Shown: positions 8,072 through 16,630 of the stretch, in pieces
Layout of the letters: each line of letters opens with the position of its first letter
How positions within the stretch are numbered: position 1 is the stretch's first letter
DNA from: Oligoflexales bacterium
GTDB taxonomy: Bacteria; Bdellovibrionota_B; Oligoflexia; Oligoflexales; RGVZ01
Assembly: GCA_947468665.1 (NCBI GenBank)
Contig: CANILH010000022.1
Span: 1-41,214, forward strand
DNA length: 41,214 nt
Reading direction: 5' to 3'
The notes under the pieces: model-generated
The model's database searches: none
Told to the model about the DNA's origin: nothing
What the model saw: only the letters and a program-made list of their open reading frames with translations
Translations under genes and position numbers: made by a program

Positions 8072-9202
8072 ATGCGGTTTCATAGGGGCGTTTTATGTAC
8101 GGCAATGTTTGTCTTGGCGAGCTGCGGCGCAAAGCCAGGCGCGCCGTCCAAGTTAACAGAGCGCTGGGACACCGCTAATGACCCCATTCATCTGTTGCCG
8201 GCTGACTATGTTTATCTTTTGAGTAGCTTGCCTCTTGAGGGTTCCGTTGAGAGGAAGCCGTGGTCTGACACTTATTGGCCAAGCGCTGATGGTGGACTGG
8301 CCGCTCGCTGGCAAGAGGGGATTAGCGGTCATCAAGTGACTCCAGTCACACCGTCACAGGCCGTGAATATGTCTCCCGCTCAATTGTCACTTTTATCTCC
8401 CGCTGAAAAATTCGATATTTTTGTTGGTGATGAGTCCATGAGTCTGTTTCAGAGTGAGCGCCAGCGCACCCATCCTACAGACGAGAGTTGGTTTGGTATT
8501 TGCCACGGATGGGCTCCAGCCGCGTTGCTTTTCGCTGAGCCTAAGGCCGTTGTCGTGACAAGTCCTTCCGGGCTCGCCATTCCCTTTGGCGCCTCCGATG
8601 TTAAAGCGCTCCTGAGTCTTTACACTGGTCAGTTCGCCCAAACTGACACGAAAATCCTGGCTTCCCGCTGCAATTTAGATATCTCCAATGATCCACAGGC
8701 GGCGATGAGCCCCGAGTGCCGCGATACGAATGCCGGCGCATTTCACCTGGTTTTAGCGAAATTGCTTGGTATCAAAAAACAAGGTTTCGTCGCGGATGTC
8801 ACCCGTGACCGCGCAGTCTGGAATCAACCTGTAAGCAGCTTTCGCTCGACAATTATCAGCGATCAGCTGGGACGTTCACCAGGCGCGGCGATTCGCACAG
8901 TGCGGGAAGTCGTTGTTCAGACAGAGATGTTCTACGGTGTTGAGGTGCAGGCGCAATGGAATTCCGGCGTCGCGATGACGCGCAGCAAAACTTACAATTA
9001 CCGACTTGAGATCGGTGTTCTTGGTGAGATCGTTGGCGGTGAGTGGCTTGATGACGAGCGCCCTGATTTTCTTTGGTCGAAGTCTTTGCCTGAATTTGTT
9101 GATAGCTCGCCAGAAGCTCATTCGGGTCACATTCAGTGGAGTCAGCTGAAAACAATCTATGACGCCGCTGTAGCCGCTGAGGCTGATGCTCCAAAACCTT
9201 GA
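8072..9202 (+). CDS. Transglutaminase-elicitor-like lipoprotein
   Basis: 376 residues. I start at ATG 8072, where AGGGGG precedes it closely and a lipoprotein signal with lipobox LASC (Cys18) follows at once. The mature protein matches the TGase_elicitor family first known from Phytophthora cell-wall transglutaminases (GP42): SDTYWPSADGGLAARWQ (about 65-81), WFGICHGWAPA with the probable nucleophile Cys144, NAGAFHLVLAKLLG with His225, and VADVTRDRAVWNQPVSSF (from about 240). This suggests a Ca2+-dependent protein cross-linking or related Cys-His-Asp enzyme tethered to the outer membrane. Assignment of the His and Asp is by pattern, not structure. It stands between two divergently placed kinases and ends six bases from the convergent globin kinase. 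Substrates are unknown; envelope or prey/host proteins are possible. Confidence 0.8.
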   Translation: MRFHRGVLCTAMFVLASCGAKPGAPSKLTERWDTANDPIHLLPADYVYLLSSLPLEGSVERKPWSDTYWPSADGGLAARWQEGISGHQVTPVTPSQAVNMSPAQLSLLSPAEKFDIFVGDESMSLFQSERQRTHPTDESWFGICHGWAPAALLFAEPKAVVVTSPSGLAIPFGASDVKALLSLYTGQFAQTDTKILASRCNLDISNDPQAAMSPECRDTNAGAFHLVLAKLLGIKKQGFVADVTRDRAVWNQPVSSFRSTIISDQLGRSPGAAIRTVREVVVQTEMFYGVEVQAQWNSGVAMTRSKTYNYRLEIGVLGEIVGGEWLDDERPDFLWSKSLPEFVDSSPEAHSGHIQWSQLKTIYDAAVAAEADAPKP

Positions 9203-9208
9203 TTGGGA

Positions 9209-10399
9209 TTAAATCGGGATCGAGACTTTAAAAATAGTTCCACAGGGGAGGTTAGGCTCAATGCTTATCGCTCCCCTCATTGACTCTACAAGGGTCTTGA
9301 CGAGTGCCAGCCCGAGTCCGCTGCCGGGCTTTTTCGCCGTTTCGGCCTGTATCCGGTAAAATTCCACGAATACTTTCTCATGCTGGTTTTCGGGTATCCC
9401 CGGTCCGGTGTCACTGACCACAAAGGTGACCACACTCTCTGCCTGATTGAAATCAAGACTGACCTTGCCGTCATCGGTAAATTTACAGGCGTTGCTGACG
9501 ATGTTCAAAATGACTTGACGAAGTTTTGAGAAGTCCATTGAGATGACTGGGCTTGGTTTTTCGCTGTAGCGCCGATCAACAGTTACCGGCTTGCCAGCCA
9601 AAAGCCCCTCGGCGCTGGTCGCCATATCATCCATCAATGCTTTGATGGTGCCTGTGGTTTGCTGGGACTGCCACCCGCCACTGCCGACTCTTCCGATCTC
9701 AATAAGGGCATTGATCATTCCAAGGAGGTTCTCAGCGTTTCGGTGTAGCACCTGAAGATGCTGTCTTGTCTGGGGAGAGATTTCCTTCGAGGTATCCAGC
9801 ACGAGATCCGTGTAGCCCAGGATAGACGACAAGGGAGTTCTCAGCTCATGGGACACCGTCGCGAGAAATAAGCTTTTGGCCTTGCGGGCACTTTCCGCCG
9901 CCTGCATCTGTTCGCGGAGTTTACCGGTATAAGCGTCAACGTAAGCGTCAACGGCCAAAAGCTGGTCGTATTTAATAAGGTCACCAATGGCTCTTTCGAT
10001 GCGGCGCCAGTCTCGCAGGGGTTTGTCCAGGTAATGGGGTTCCAGTTGATCGAATAGTAACCTCTCCAGATGGCCGAACATCCCGAGATACCACATTAAC
10101 GGCAGCCCGACGCGGTCATGGGTGAGACCAACCTGAATGCGACGGGTGTCATAACCGGTATCGTAATTGCCCGAGAAGAGTGAGGTGAGGTAGACCTTGA
10201 ATGTTTGCTTCAGGCGGTCCGTGGTGGTGTGCCTGGATATGATATCTCTGAGGGGAGCGTGCTTGGTCATGTGGGCGTAAAACGCGTCAATGACCTGGTC
10301 AAGGTGGGGGCTGATAAGGATTCCAGCCTCACGAACCAGGCGAACGTCGTCCTCGTTGAAGCCAATCAGGCTCATTCGCTCTTGCGGTGAGTGGTTCAA
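9209..10399 (-). CDS. Globin-coupled sensor histidine kinase
   Basis: 396 residues, cytoplasmic. The N-terminal 155 residues form a sensor globin (protoglobin-type): Tyr41 in DAFYAHM as likely distal residue and His94 in VGLTHDRVGLPLMWYLG as proximal haem ligand. A short linker leads to the dimerisation domain with H-box SHELRTPL (His184) and an ATPase domain with NIVSNACKF, DTGPGIP and GSGLGLAL. Globin-coupled sensors bind haem and respond to O2 or other gases; here the output is phosphotransfer. The start is a TTG at 10399 with GAGGGGG at good distance; ATG 10375 is an alternative that loses eight residues. No response regulator is adjacent. Confidence 0.9.
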   Translation of the reverse strand: MNHSPQERMSLIGFNEDDVRLVREAGILISPHLDQVIDAFYAHMTKHAPLRDIISRHTTTDRLKQTFKVYLTSLFSGNYDTGYDTRRIQVGLTHDRVGLPLMWYLGMFGHLERLLFDQLEPHYLDKPLRDWRRIERAIGDLIKYDQLLAVDAYVDAYTGKLREQMQAAESARKAKSLFLATVSHELRTPLSSILGYTDLVLDTSKEISPQTRQHLQVLHRNAENLLGMINALIEIGRVGSGGWQSQQTTGTIKALMDDMATSAEGLLAGKPVTVDRRYSEKPSPVISMDFSKLRQVILNIVSNACKFTDDGKVSLDFNQAESVVTFVVSDTGPGIPENQHEKVFVEFYRIQAETAKKPGSGLGLALVKTLVESMRGAISIEPNLPCGTIFKVSIPI

Positions 10400-10498
10400 A
10401 AATTTCGCCCCCTCTATCGGTTCATTGTGTTATGGAAGGACGTCCACGTCAATGGTAACGTCGTAAGCGTCGGTAAAGTAATATAAGGCATTCGATCA

Positions 10499-11155
10499 AT
10501 GAAAAATTCATCAGATGAGTCTTTGATGCAGTCCAGGCGTGAATTCACGTCCGGCGTATTATTGGAAGCCGTTATTCCAGGAGATCCACTTGATCTCCTT
10601 CTTGACTGGTACAAGGCGGCTGTTGATCGGAACGTCCCGGACGCGAACGCCATGAGCCTGTCGACGATTGATCTGGATGGCTATCCTGTCAGCCGGATTG
10701 TGTTGCTGCGGGATGCCGCCAAAGACGGTTTAAGTTTTTTTACAAATTATCAGAGCCGCAAGGGTCTTGAGATCGCGGCCAATCCAAAAGCCGGGGCACA
10801 GTTTTTCTGGCAGCCGCTCGAGCGCCAGGTGAGGGTACGCGGGCGTATTGTAAAAGTCCCGGAGGCAGAGTCAGACGCCTATTTCGCGTCGAGACCCCGT
10901 GAAAGCCAGATCGGTGCCTGGGCATCCCGTCAGAGTGAGGTTATAGCATCAAGGGACGTATTGGAACAGGCCGTCGAGACCTATAAAGAGACGTTCAAGT
11001 CCATGGACGCAGTCCCACGCCCACCTCATTGGGGTGGTTACCGGTTGGTTCCGGATATCTATGAGTTCTGGCAGGGGCGTCCAAGCCGGCTTCATGATCG
11101 CCTCCGGGCCACGCTTAAAAATGGTGCGTGGTGTTGGGAACGTCTGTCACCTTGA
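10499..11155 (+). CDS. pdxH: Pyridoxamine 5'-phosphate oxidase
   Basis: 218 residues, the usual length. PdxH oxidises pyridoxamine or pyridoxine 5'-phosphate to pyridoxal 5'-phosphate with FMN and O2 in the cytoplasm. Family signatures are visible: DPLDLLLDWYKAA near residue 30, AMSLSTIDLDGYPVSRIVLL with the FMN-contacting region, FFTNYQSRKGLEI, FFWQPLERQVRVRGRI, the SRPRESQIGAWAS block (about 133-145), and the C-terminal PxxWGGYRLVP and FWQGRPSRLHDR substrate-binding motifs. The ATG 10499 has a weak AAGG upstream. It stands as a single gene, divergent from the globin kinase. Confidence 0.95.
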   Translation: MKNSSDESLMQSRREFTSGVLLEAVIPGDPLDLLLDWYKAAVDRNVPDANAMSLSTIDLDGYPVSRIVLLRDAAKDGLSFFTNYQSRKGLEIAANPKAGAQFFWQPLERQVRVRGRIVKVPEAESDAYFASRPRESQIGAWASRQSEVIASRDVLEQAVETYKETFKSMDAVPRPPHWGGYRLVPDIYEFWQGRPSRLHDRLRATLKNGAWCWERLSP

Positions 11156-11173
11156 CTGATTTGGTTAGATCAT

Positions 11174-11216
11174 CAAAAAAGTAAAAAGGGTTTTGATCCT
11201 TGCGGATCAAAACCCT
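11174..11216 (-). terminator. Rho-independent terminator for the 11250-12383 gene
   Basis: AGGGTTTTGATCC (11187-11199) pairs perfectly with GGATCAAAACCCT (11204-11216) around a TTGC loop. On the minus strand the stem is followed by TTTTTAC and TTTTTT, so it terminates the leftward lipoprotein gene; on the plus strand it lacks a U-tract after the stem but may still slow pdxH transcripts. Confidence 0.8.
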
Positions 11217-11249
11217 AAACCAAACACAGTCTTTGGAGGGGACCGGGTA

Positions 11250-12383
11250 TTACTTCATTTGACTTGGGCTAGTTTTGCCTTGAACAGGGGTCTGAGTTGG
11301 TGACTGAGTCGGCTTGTTGCCATCGTCTTTGCCGGTGTCGTCTGTGGCTTTGGGGGCATCAGCGATGCTTTCTTTGTCTTCAGATTTCTTGTCATCAGAG
11401 CTGATCGACTTTCCTTTACATTGGGTTCCGGCTTTCAGGTCGATGACGGAGTCGAAGCGGGATTCTTTGTCTGTTCCTGCGTTGAGGACATCAGTGAAGT
11501 CATATTTCATCGAGTCACTTGCATTGTCCTTAACGATGATCTCGCGGGTGTAGCTTGGTGTCTCGCCTTTCACGCCCATGGACATCATAACATCATGGAT
11601 GTGGTTTTTTCCTTCTTTAACGCGGGATACCGTTACTGATCCTGCCGCCTCGCTAGGCTGCCCGTCTTTTTCGTACGCGAGATCGATCATTGCTGCGAAA
11701 GTGCCAATCATGTCAGATCCAAGAGCGCGTTCGAAGTTAAGCGACAGTATCTCTACGTCATCTCTGTGTTTAGTCGCGTCGTCGATCTGTTCACCGTCGA
11801 TAGGTTTTAGTTTAAGTTTTACGTTTCCTTTGGTTGTCTTGATGCCGTCCACTTCGGTGACTTCGCTTGTTCCCACTATATCAACGCCGAGTTCCATAGT
11901 GATGAACTGAACAACCGCTTGCATTTCTTTGGCGAGGCCGGCGTTGAGTTTAGCGACGTCTGTCTCACTTAGTTTAGCGAGTACGACGGTTTTGAGGATC
12001 ATGCCAAGCATCTCGTTGTGGTCGTCAGCATTAAGGCTGAGTCCGCTGGAGCGACAATCTTTCGAGGCATCGGTGTAGAAACTGTCGGTTATCACAACTG
12101 GCTTGCCAGCTTTCGTAATCATGAACTCACGGTATTTACGTACAGAACTCCTGAAGGATCCTACGTAGTCGTGTTGCGCCATTTCCTTCATGATGAGGTC
12201 AGACGCTGTGGTGCGGAGGCCGTCGAGTTGTTTCAGGAAATCCTGGGAGACCGTTAGATCCGCGCTGCTTGAGTTAGCGGAACTGAGGTTACTGTTTTTC
12301 GCCTCTTTTTTCACTTGTACGTGAATGGCGCAGCTTGCAGCGAATGTTGCGGTGATCAGGGTCGCGATAAGTCCGGATTTCAT
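11250..12383 (-). CDS. Hypothetical lipoprotein
   Basis: 377 residues. The start at ATG 12383 is preceded by AAAGGAG at eight bases and begins a signal peptide ending in a lipobox-like AASC (Cys at about residue 18); the longer open frame upstream lacks such support. A Ser/Asn-rich stretch follows the Cys, then a mixed alpha/beta body (about 45-320) with one further Cys pair candidate, and a low-complexity Lys/Asp/Pro/Thr/Gln tail (about 325-377). No domain is recognised. It is followed by a strong terminator and is divergent from the CHASE2 cyclase gene. Confidence 0.85.
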   Translation of the reverse strand: MKSGLIATLITATFAASCAIHVQVKKEAKNSNLSSANSSSADLTVSQDFLKQLDGLRTTASDLIMKEMAQHDYVGSFRSSVRKYREFMITKAGKPVVITDSFYTDASKDCRSSGLSLNADDHNEMLGMILKTVVLAKLSETDVAKLNAGLAKEMQAVVQFITMELGVDIVGTSEVTEVDGIKTTKGNVKLKLKPIDGEQIDDATKHRDDVEILSLNFERALGSDMIGTFAAMIDLAYEKDGQPSEAAGSVTVSRVKEGKNHIHDVMMSMGVKGETPSYTREIIVKDNASDSMKYDFTDVLNAGTDKESRFDSVIDLKAGTQCKGKSISSDDKKSEDKESIADAPKATDDTGKDDGNKPTQSPTQTPVQGKTSPSQMK

Positions 12384-12545
12384 GTGGTACTCCTTTGGGC
12401 CTCGTGGGCTGTGTTGTTGGTAATGGATATGATGCAAGGACCTTGCCAACCTCGACTGAGGTGGGGTTGGTAATATAATTATCCATAATATCAGCATGTT
12501 GAGCACCTGCGCAGGCAGCGCTTAACATTGGCTAATGTCATGAAT

Positions 12546-12562
12546 TTTGACAGTTTGTCAAA
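12546..12562. promoter_or_regulatory. Operator-like palindrome TTTGACA-N3-TGTCAAA
   Basis: A perfect 7-bp inverted repeat (12546-12552 and 12556-12562) lies in the divergent intergenic region between the lipoprotein (12383) and the CHASE2 cyclase (12645). The spacing suits a dimeric DNA-binding protein; the left arm also contains a -35-like TTGACA. Function is inferred from symmetry and position only. Confidence 0.4.
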
Positions 12563-12590
12563 GGCGTCTGGTCATGGCTTTCCTGAAGAG

Positions 12591-12598
12591 GCCGATAA
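12591..12598 (+). promoter_or_regulatory. Candidate sigma-28 -10 element upstream of the CHASE2 cyclase
   Basis: GCCGATAA matches the flagellar sigma-28 -10 consensus at all eight positions and lies 46 bases upstream of the ATG at 12645. The element 15 bases upstream, TCAT (12572-12575), is a poor -35, so the promoter is only a candidate. Confidence 0.35.
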
Positions 12599-12644
12599 GT
12601 CTCGGTAGTACCGGGAGAAAAGTCTAATAAACCAGGTGGCTGGA

Positions 12645-15062
12645 ATGAGCGCCGAACAGCAAAATCACAACATAGATATAGATGGCAGCGGACAGCGGCA
12701 TTGGCTGAAGGCTTACGGCCTTCGGGTGAGTACGACCGTCATGGTCGCCGTCGCCTGGGCCGCTATTTTTCTTGTCGTCGCTTTCCTTGACAGCGGATCA
12801 TACATAGATGCAACCCTTGCGGACCCCTTGAACTTTAAAATCCGGGATGCCCTGGGGCGCGGGCCGAGCCAGGATAAGCGCCTGAAAATTTACGCGATCG
12901 ATGACCGTACTTTCGCCATGCTTGGTACCCCAATGCCGGGTATTGAGCTGTGGGCTGACATACTTGATTCTATCGCTTCAAAAAAACCAAAGTTGATCGC
13001 CGTTGACGCCATGTTCAGCGCGCGTCCTGAAGACATGTCCGACCGGGCCCGGCGGATTCTCACGAAGGTGCAAAACTCCGGAGTGCCGGTTGTCACGGGA
13101 GCCTTTGTCTCAAAGGACGAGCTGCAGTTTAAGCACCCGCTGCTCGTTGAGGGCCCAAGATACGAGTTGGGCTCCTATCTTCCCTCTGGCCTGGGGAATC
13201 TTCCCAAAGCGCGCCCTGAGGTTCCCCCATGGCCTGAACGAATTGGCTGGCACGCTTATGGGCCGACCGTGGCATTGCAGTCCACATTCAGAACGGTCGG
13301 CCACTTTCAACTGTTTGATCAAAATAAGGCAGAGCCATTTATCATGGTGGGACACGACAGGGTCATTCCGCACATTTCGATGTACGCGGCCGACTCGCTT
13401 CAGTTTCGTGAGCGGAATCTTATTGTCAATGACCATCGTGTGGCAATGGATCGTCACGGGGCCATACCTGTTAATTTTATAAATAAGTCGCGTTTGAACA
13501 TCCACTCAATGATGCAGATGATTGTTGACGCGAAGGATGGGTATATGGCGGAAACGGTGGAGGCGGGAGACGTTGTGTTAATTCTGCCTCTTTACTTCAC
13601 CGGTAACGTCGATCTTCGCCCGAGTCCCTACGGTTGGATCCCTGGTGGCCTTTATCTTGCGGCTATGTTTAACAGCGTACTCACCGGCGAGTGGCTGCAG
13701 CCTGTTCTTGAGGAAAACGTCCTGATCATCTTGCTGTCATTGGGAAGCGCGTTTGCGGCCTACGCGCTGTCGTCTGGATATTTCTGGCTTGTGTGGCTGA
13801 TGACCATGGTTGGTTTTTTCGGTGTCGCGCAGGCATTTTTCGCTTATGGCGGACTGGTTGTTCCCTACGTTCTGCCTCTCATCGCGGGTACGTTTGCCGG
13901 CGCCCATATCTTCGCGCTCAAAGTGCGCAGCGCCGAGATGAAGGCAGGCGCTCTTCGCGCCGCTCTTGATGGTGCTGTGTCTCCAGCCCAAATGGAGGCT
14001 ATTTCCCGAAGGCCAGACCAGATAAACCTGGAGCCCCGGGAGCGTATTGTGACTCTGATGTTTATCGATATAGTGGGCTTCTCGTTGTCATCTGAGAACA
14101 TGCTGCCGAGACTCGCGTTTAACAGTCTGAAACATCTTATGGCTATAATGTCTGACGTGATTCACTCCTACGATGGAGTTATCGATAAGACCCTCGGTGA
14201 CGGGCTTTTGTGCTATTTCGGCTACAGGTTTGACACCGATTTGACCGACGCGAATCACCCTGAGAAGGCCCTGCGTTGCGCTATGGCGATTCAGGATCTG
14301 ATGCTTACGGATGGTCGCGAGGCTGTCAGGCTGGGATCACCTATTTATCCACTGCGTATCGGTATTAATACCGCGTCCTGCTATCTGGGCGACTTGGGAT
14401 CCGGTAAACGAATCGAGTTTACTGTGGTGGGTAACGGCGTGAACTATGCCAAACGTCTTGAGGCGGCGTGTCCTATGTATAATGTCATGATCGGCTCAAC
14501 GACATTTGACCTGGTTAAGGGAATAGACTTTGGAAATGATGTGTTTACCCGCAAAATGATTAAGATAAAGCATCACAAGGATCTTATGGACGCATATGAG
14601 GTTAACGCCCTCAAGTCCAGGCAGTCCGAACGTGAAGAGGTCATGGACGCGTTCCGTCTGAGCAATAGTCTGCACCGCGATTCTGACCGAATGACTGTCA
14701 AAGACTCAGAGAGCATCGTCATCAAATGCCCTTACGGCAACGGGCATATTTTGAATTTCAATGGCACAGGTATCAGCGCATTGTTCAAAACGGAGATCTC
14801 ACGGGGCAGCTCTATTGAGATAAGTTTTGAGAGTCGGGTACCTGGGTTGGCTGAGGCACTCAAAAAAATTGGTATGGAAAAAATCGAGGGCGAGGTTCGC
14901 TGGAGCTATACGACGTCATCGGGTGTCGCTCACGGAATTCTGTTCCGTGGGATTTCAGTCGGGCAGCAGACGGAGTTTGCGAGACTTATGACGGAGTTTG
15001 CCTTTATTGAGTCGAGTAACGCTGGAGGTGAAGATGATGGTGATTCATCTCAGTCAGCGTAG
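12645..15062 (+). CDS. CHASE2-type adenylate cyclase with C-terminal PilZ-like domain
   Basis: 805 residues from ATG 12645 (AGGTGG at six bases); GTG 12636 is an alternative. Order: one N-terminal membrane helix (about 27-48), a periplasmic CHASE2 sensor region (about 60-330), three membrane helices (about 355-430), then a class III cyclase domain. The catalytic set looks complete: metal Asp in LMFIDIVGFS, Lys and Asp in DKTLGDGLL, Glu in IEFTVVGNGVNYAKRLEAA with the following Asn and Arg, which favours ATP as substrate. After about residue 680 a beta-rich stretch (VIKCPYGNGHILNFNGTGIS to GVAHGILFRGIS) resembles PilZ, but the RxxxR and DxSxxG ligand motifs are degenerate, so c-di-GMP binding is doubtful. 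It overlaps the next lipoprotein gene by 29 bases, implying coupling. Confidence 0.9.
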   Translation: MSAEQQNHNIDIDGSGQRHWLKAYGLRVSTTVMVAVAWAAIFLVVAFLDSGSYIDATLADPLNFKIRDALGRGPSQDKRLKIYAIDDRTFAMLGTPMPGIELWADILDSIASKKPKLIAVDAMFSARPEDMSDRARRILTKVQNSGVPVVTGAFVSKDELQFKHPLLVEGPRYELGSYLPSGLGNLPKARPEVPPWPERIGWHAYGPTVALQSTFRTVGHFQLFDQNKAEPFIMVGHDRVIPHISMYAADSLQFRERNLIVNDHRVAMDRHGAIPVNFINKSRLNIHSMMQMIVDAKDGYMAETVEAGDVVLILPLYFTGNVDLRPSPYGWIPGGLYLAAMFNSVLTGEWLQPVLEENVLIILLSLGSAFAAYALSSGYFWLVWLMTMVGFFGVAQAFFAYGGLVVPYVLPLIAGTFAGAHIFALKVRSAEMKAGALRAALDGAVSPAQMEAISRRPDQINLEPRERIVTLMFIDIVGFSLSSENMLPRLAFNSLKHLMAIMSDVIHSYDGVIDKTLGDGLLCYFGYRFDTDLTDANHPEKALRCAMAIQDLMLTDGREAVRLGSPIYPLRIGINTASCYLGDLGSGKRIEFTVVGNGVNYAKRLEAACPMYNVMIGSTTFDLVKGIDFGNDVFTRKMIKIKHHKDLMDAYEVNALKSRQSEREEVMDAFRLSNSLHRDSDRMTVKDSESIVIKCPYGNGHILNFNGTGISALFKTEISRGSSIEISFESRVPGLAEALKKIGMEKIEGEVRWSYTTSSGVAHGILFRGISVGQQTEFARLMTEFAFIESSNAGGEDDGDSSQSA

Positions 15063-15606
15063 TTGCCGTTGGTTACTAGGTGGTCTTGCGCTGCTTGTCA
15101 TAAGCGGTTGCGGGAGCAAGCGACGAAGGGACGACAAGTTGGATCCGGTTGTATCTCAATCATCTTCTAGGCTGGACTGGCTTTGGTATGATCCTGCGCG
15201 TTTGAGCGCTCAAGGCGCCGGGGGTGGGCAGTGGTCGCTAGAGCTTAATCGTGACGACGAGCTCTCTAAAATCGCCGTTGGGTTCGGGCTTGAGCGTCCT
15301 CAAAAAATGGACCTCGGCGTTTACGGGAAAATCGGCAAACGTACCGTATTTGTTGCGCCACGGGCAGCAATCGCTGATTACGACAGATTATATTGGGTTA
15401 TGGTCCGGGTTCTCAGTGAGAAGTACGGTTGTTTTATTAGGAGTAAGGTCTCAACCGCGAAAACTGTGCGGTTTGAGTGCCGGGATCGCCGGACAGTGGT
15501 CCTGGACCGTGATATCGCAGGCTCATTCGCGAAATTTTCCGGTCGGCAATTTGATTTGTTGGGGCGTGAGATCGTGATTAAGCCACGTCCTGTAGCGTCG
15601 CGCTGA
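15034..15606 (+). CDS. Small hypothetical lipoprotein overlapping the cyclase gene
   Basis: 190 residues. Start at ATG 15034 (second ATG at 15037), with GGAGGTG just upstream; this lies inside the end of the cyclase gene. A signal peptide (about residues 12-27) ends in lipobox VISGC, followed by the charged KRRRDD. The mature part contains a mixed alpha/beta segment (VMVRVLSEKYGCFIRSKV and VVLDRDIAGSFAKFSG) without a recognisable family. The 29-base overlap and shared strand place it in one operon with the CHASE2 cyclase, so it could be an envelope partner of that sensor; this is inference from position. Confidence 0.85.
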   Translation: MMVIHLSQRSCRWLLGGLALLVISGCGSKRRRDDKLDPVVSQSSSRLDWLWYDPARLSAQGAGGGQWSLELNRDDELSKIAVGFGLERPQKMDLGVYGKIGKRTVFVAPRAAIADYDRLYWVMVRVLSEKYGCFIRSKVSTAKTVRFECRDRRTVVLDRDIAGSFAKFSGRQFDLLGREIVIKPRPVASR

Positions 15607-15670
15607 ATTCTGAACACGGCAGCCAGTGTCATTGGATGGATTTTGAAATAAATAATATTTTTGGGGTGAA

Positions 15671-16464
15671 ATGATGCGCAGTTTTTTGAAGTTTTTTGTG
15701 GTGATTGGATTAGTGATCGCACCTTTTTGTGTGGAGGCCGCGTCGGTTAAGACATCAGTAATTGAATACAAAATTGGTTCAGAAACATTCGAGGGACTGA
15801 TGACGTCTCCGGTGGTTTTATCAAAGGTAAAAATGCCTTCTATTCTCCTCGTTCACAACTGGATGGGTGTCACTGACGAGACAAAACATCAGGCCGAGCG
15901 TATCGCGGAGCAGGGCTATAACGTTCTCTCGGTGGATGTTTATGGCAAAGGTATCAGGCCAAATCTCCCCAGGAAGCAGGTCAGCTGGCGGGCAAATATA
16001 AGTCTGACCGTAAACGTCTTCGGGAGCGTCTTGTGGGTGCTCTTAAAAAGCTAACGTCTATGGACGGTGTTGACGCTGGTAAAATCATCGCAGCTGGATA
16101 CTGCTTTGGCGGGACAAGTGTTATTGAACTAGCCCGGTCTGGGGCGGACGTCAAGGGTGTCGTTAGTTTTCACGGCGGCCTCGATAGCCCAACGCCTACC
16201 GATGGAGCAAAAATAAAATCCAAAGTCCTGATCCTCAGCGGCGCTGATGATCCGTTCCAAAAGGCGGAAGACTTGGCGGCATTTGAAAAGGAAATGCGCG
16301 ACAACAAAATCGACTGGCAGATGGTCAGCTTCGGCGGCGCGGTTCACAGCTTCACTGATAAGGGTGCCGGGTCTGATAACAGTAAGGGCGCCGCATATAA
16401 CGCGGCCGCGGACCGGCGGTCTTTTGAGATGTTCAAGCTCTTCGCCCGGGAAAACTTTAAATGA
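15671..16464 (+). pseudogene. Secreted dienelactone hydrolase family protein, frameshifted
   Basis: Two frames together give one dienelactone hydrolase-like alpha/beta hydrolase of about 264 residues with an N-terminal signal peptide (MMRSFLKFFVVIGLVIAPF). The first frame runs to VDVYGKGIRPNLP; sense continues in the next frame with QEAGQLAGKYKSDRKRLRER, then GALKKLTSMDGVD. The break lies near 15957-15972 and is explained by loss of one base after GIRP, restoring a KSPQEAG-type sequence. Catalytic features survive: Cys in AGYCFGG, Asp in GADDPF, His in AVHSFTD. The second part could start at 16033 but would lack the nucleophile-side Glu region. Either a recent inactivating mutation or a sequencing error. 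It lies between an envelope operon and a lipase. Confidence 0.85.
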
Positions 16465-16486
16465 CTTCAAAAACTTTAAATGACTT
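16451..16486. repeat. 17-bp direct duplication at the end of the hydrolase gene
   Basis: AAAACTTTAAATGACTT occurs at 16451-16467 and again at 16470-16486, period 19. The stop codon of the hydrolase is within the first copy and an equivalent one in the second, so the duplication does not change the product. It looks like replication slippage. Confidence 0.8.
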
Positions 16487-16630
16487 AATTTGCATTGGCA
16501 TTGTAAAAATACCTGTAAATATTGCGTTTTTTACTGTTCATTCAGTTTTATGGAGGATGTCTCCGATAGGTTAGGGTAGCTGGCAGCGGGAAGTGCCAAA
16601 TCGATCCCAATTGTGCTATCGGAGGTCGTG

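Noticed and set aside
10414-10421. ACCGATAG sigma-28-like element upstream of the globin kinase
   Set aside because: It is only 14 bases from the start codon, overlaps the ribosome binding region, and has no -35 at the right distance.
16541-16569. TTCAGTTT / TCCGATAG before the lipase as a sigma-28 promoter
   Set aside because: Spacing is 13 rather than 11 and the -10 matches only six of eight; noted in the lipase entry but not called.
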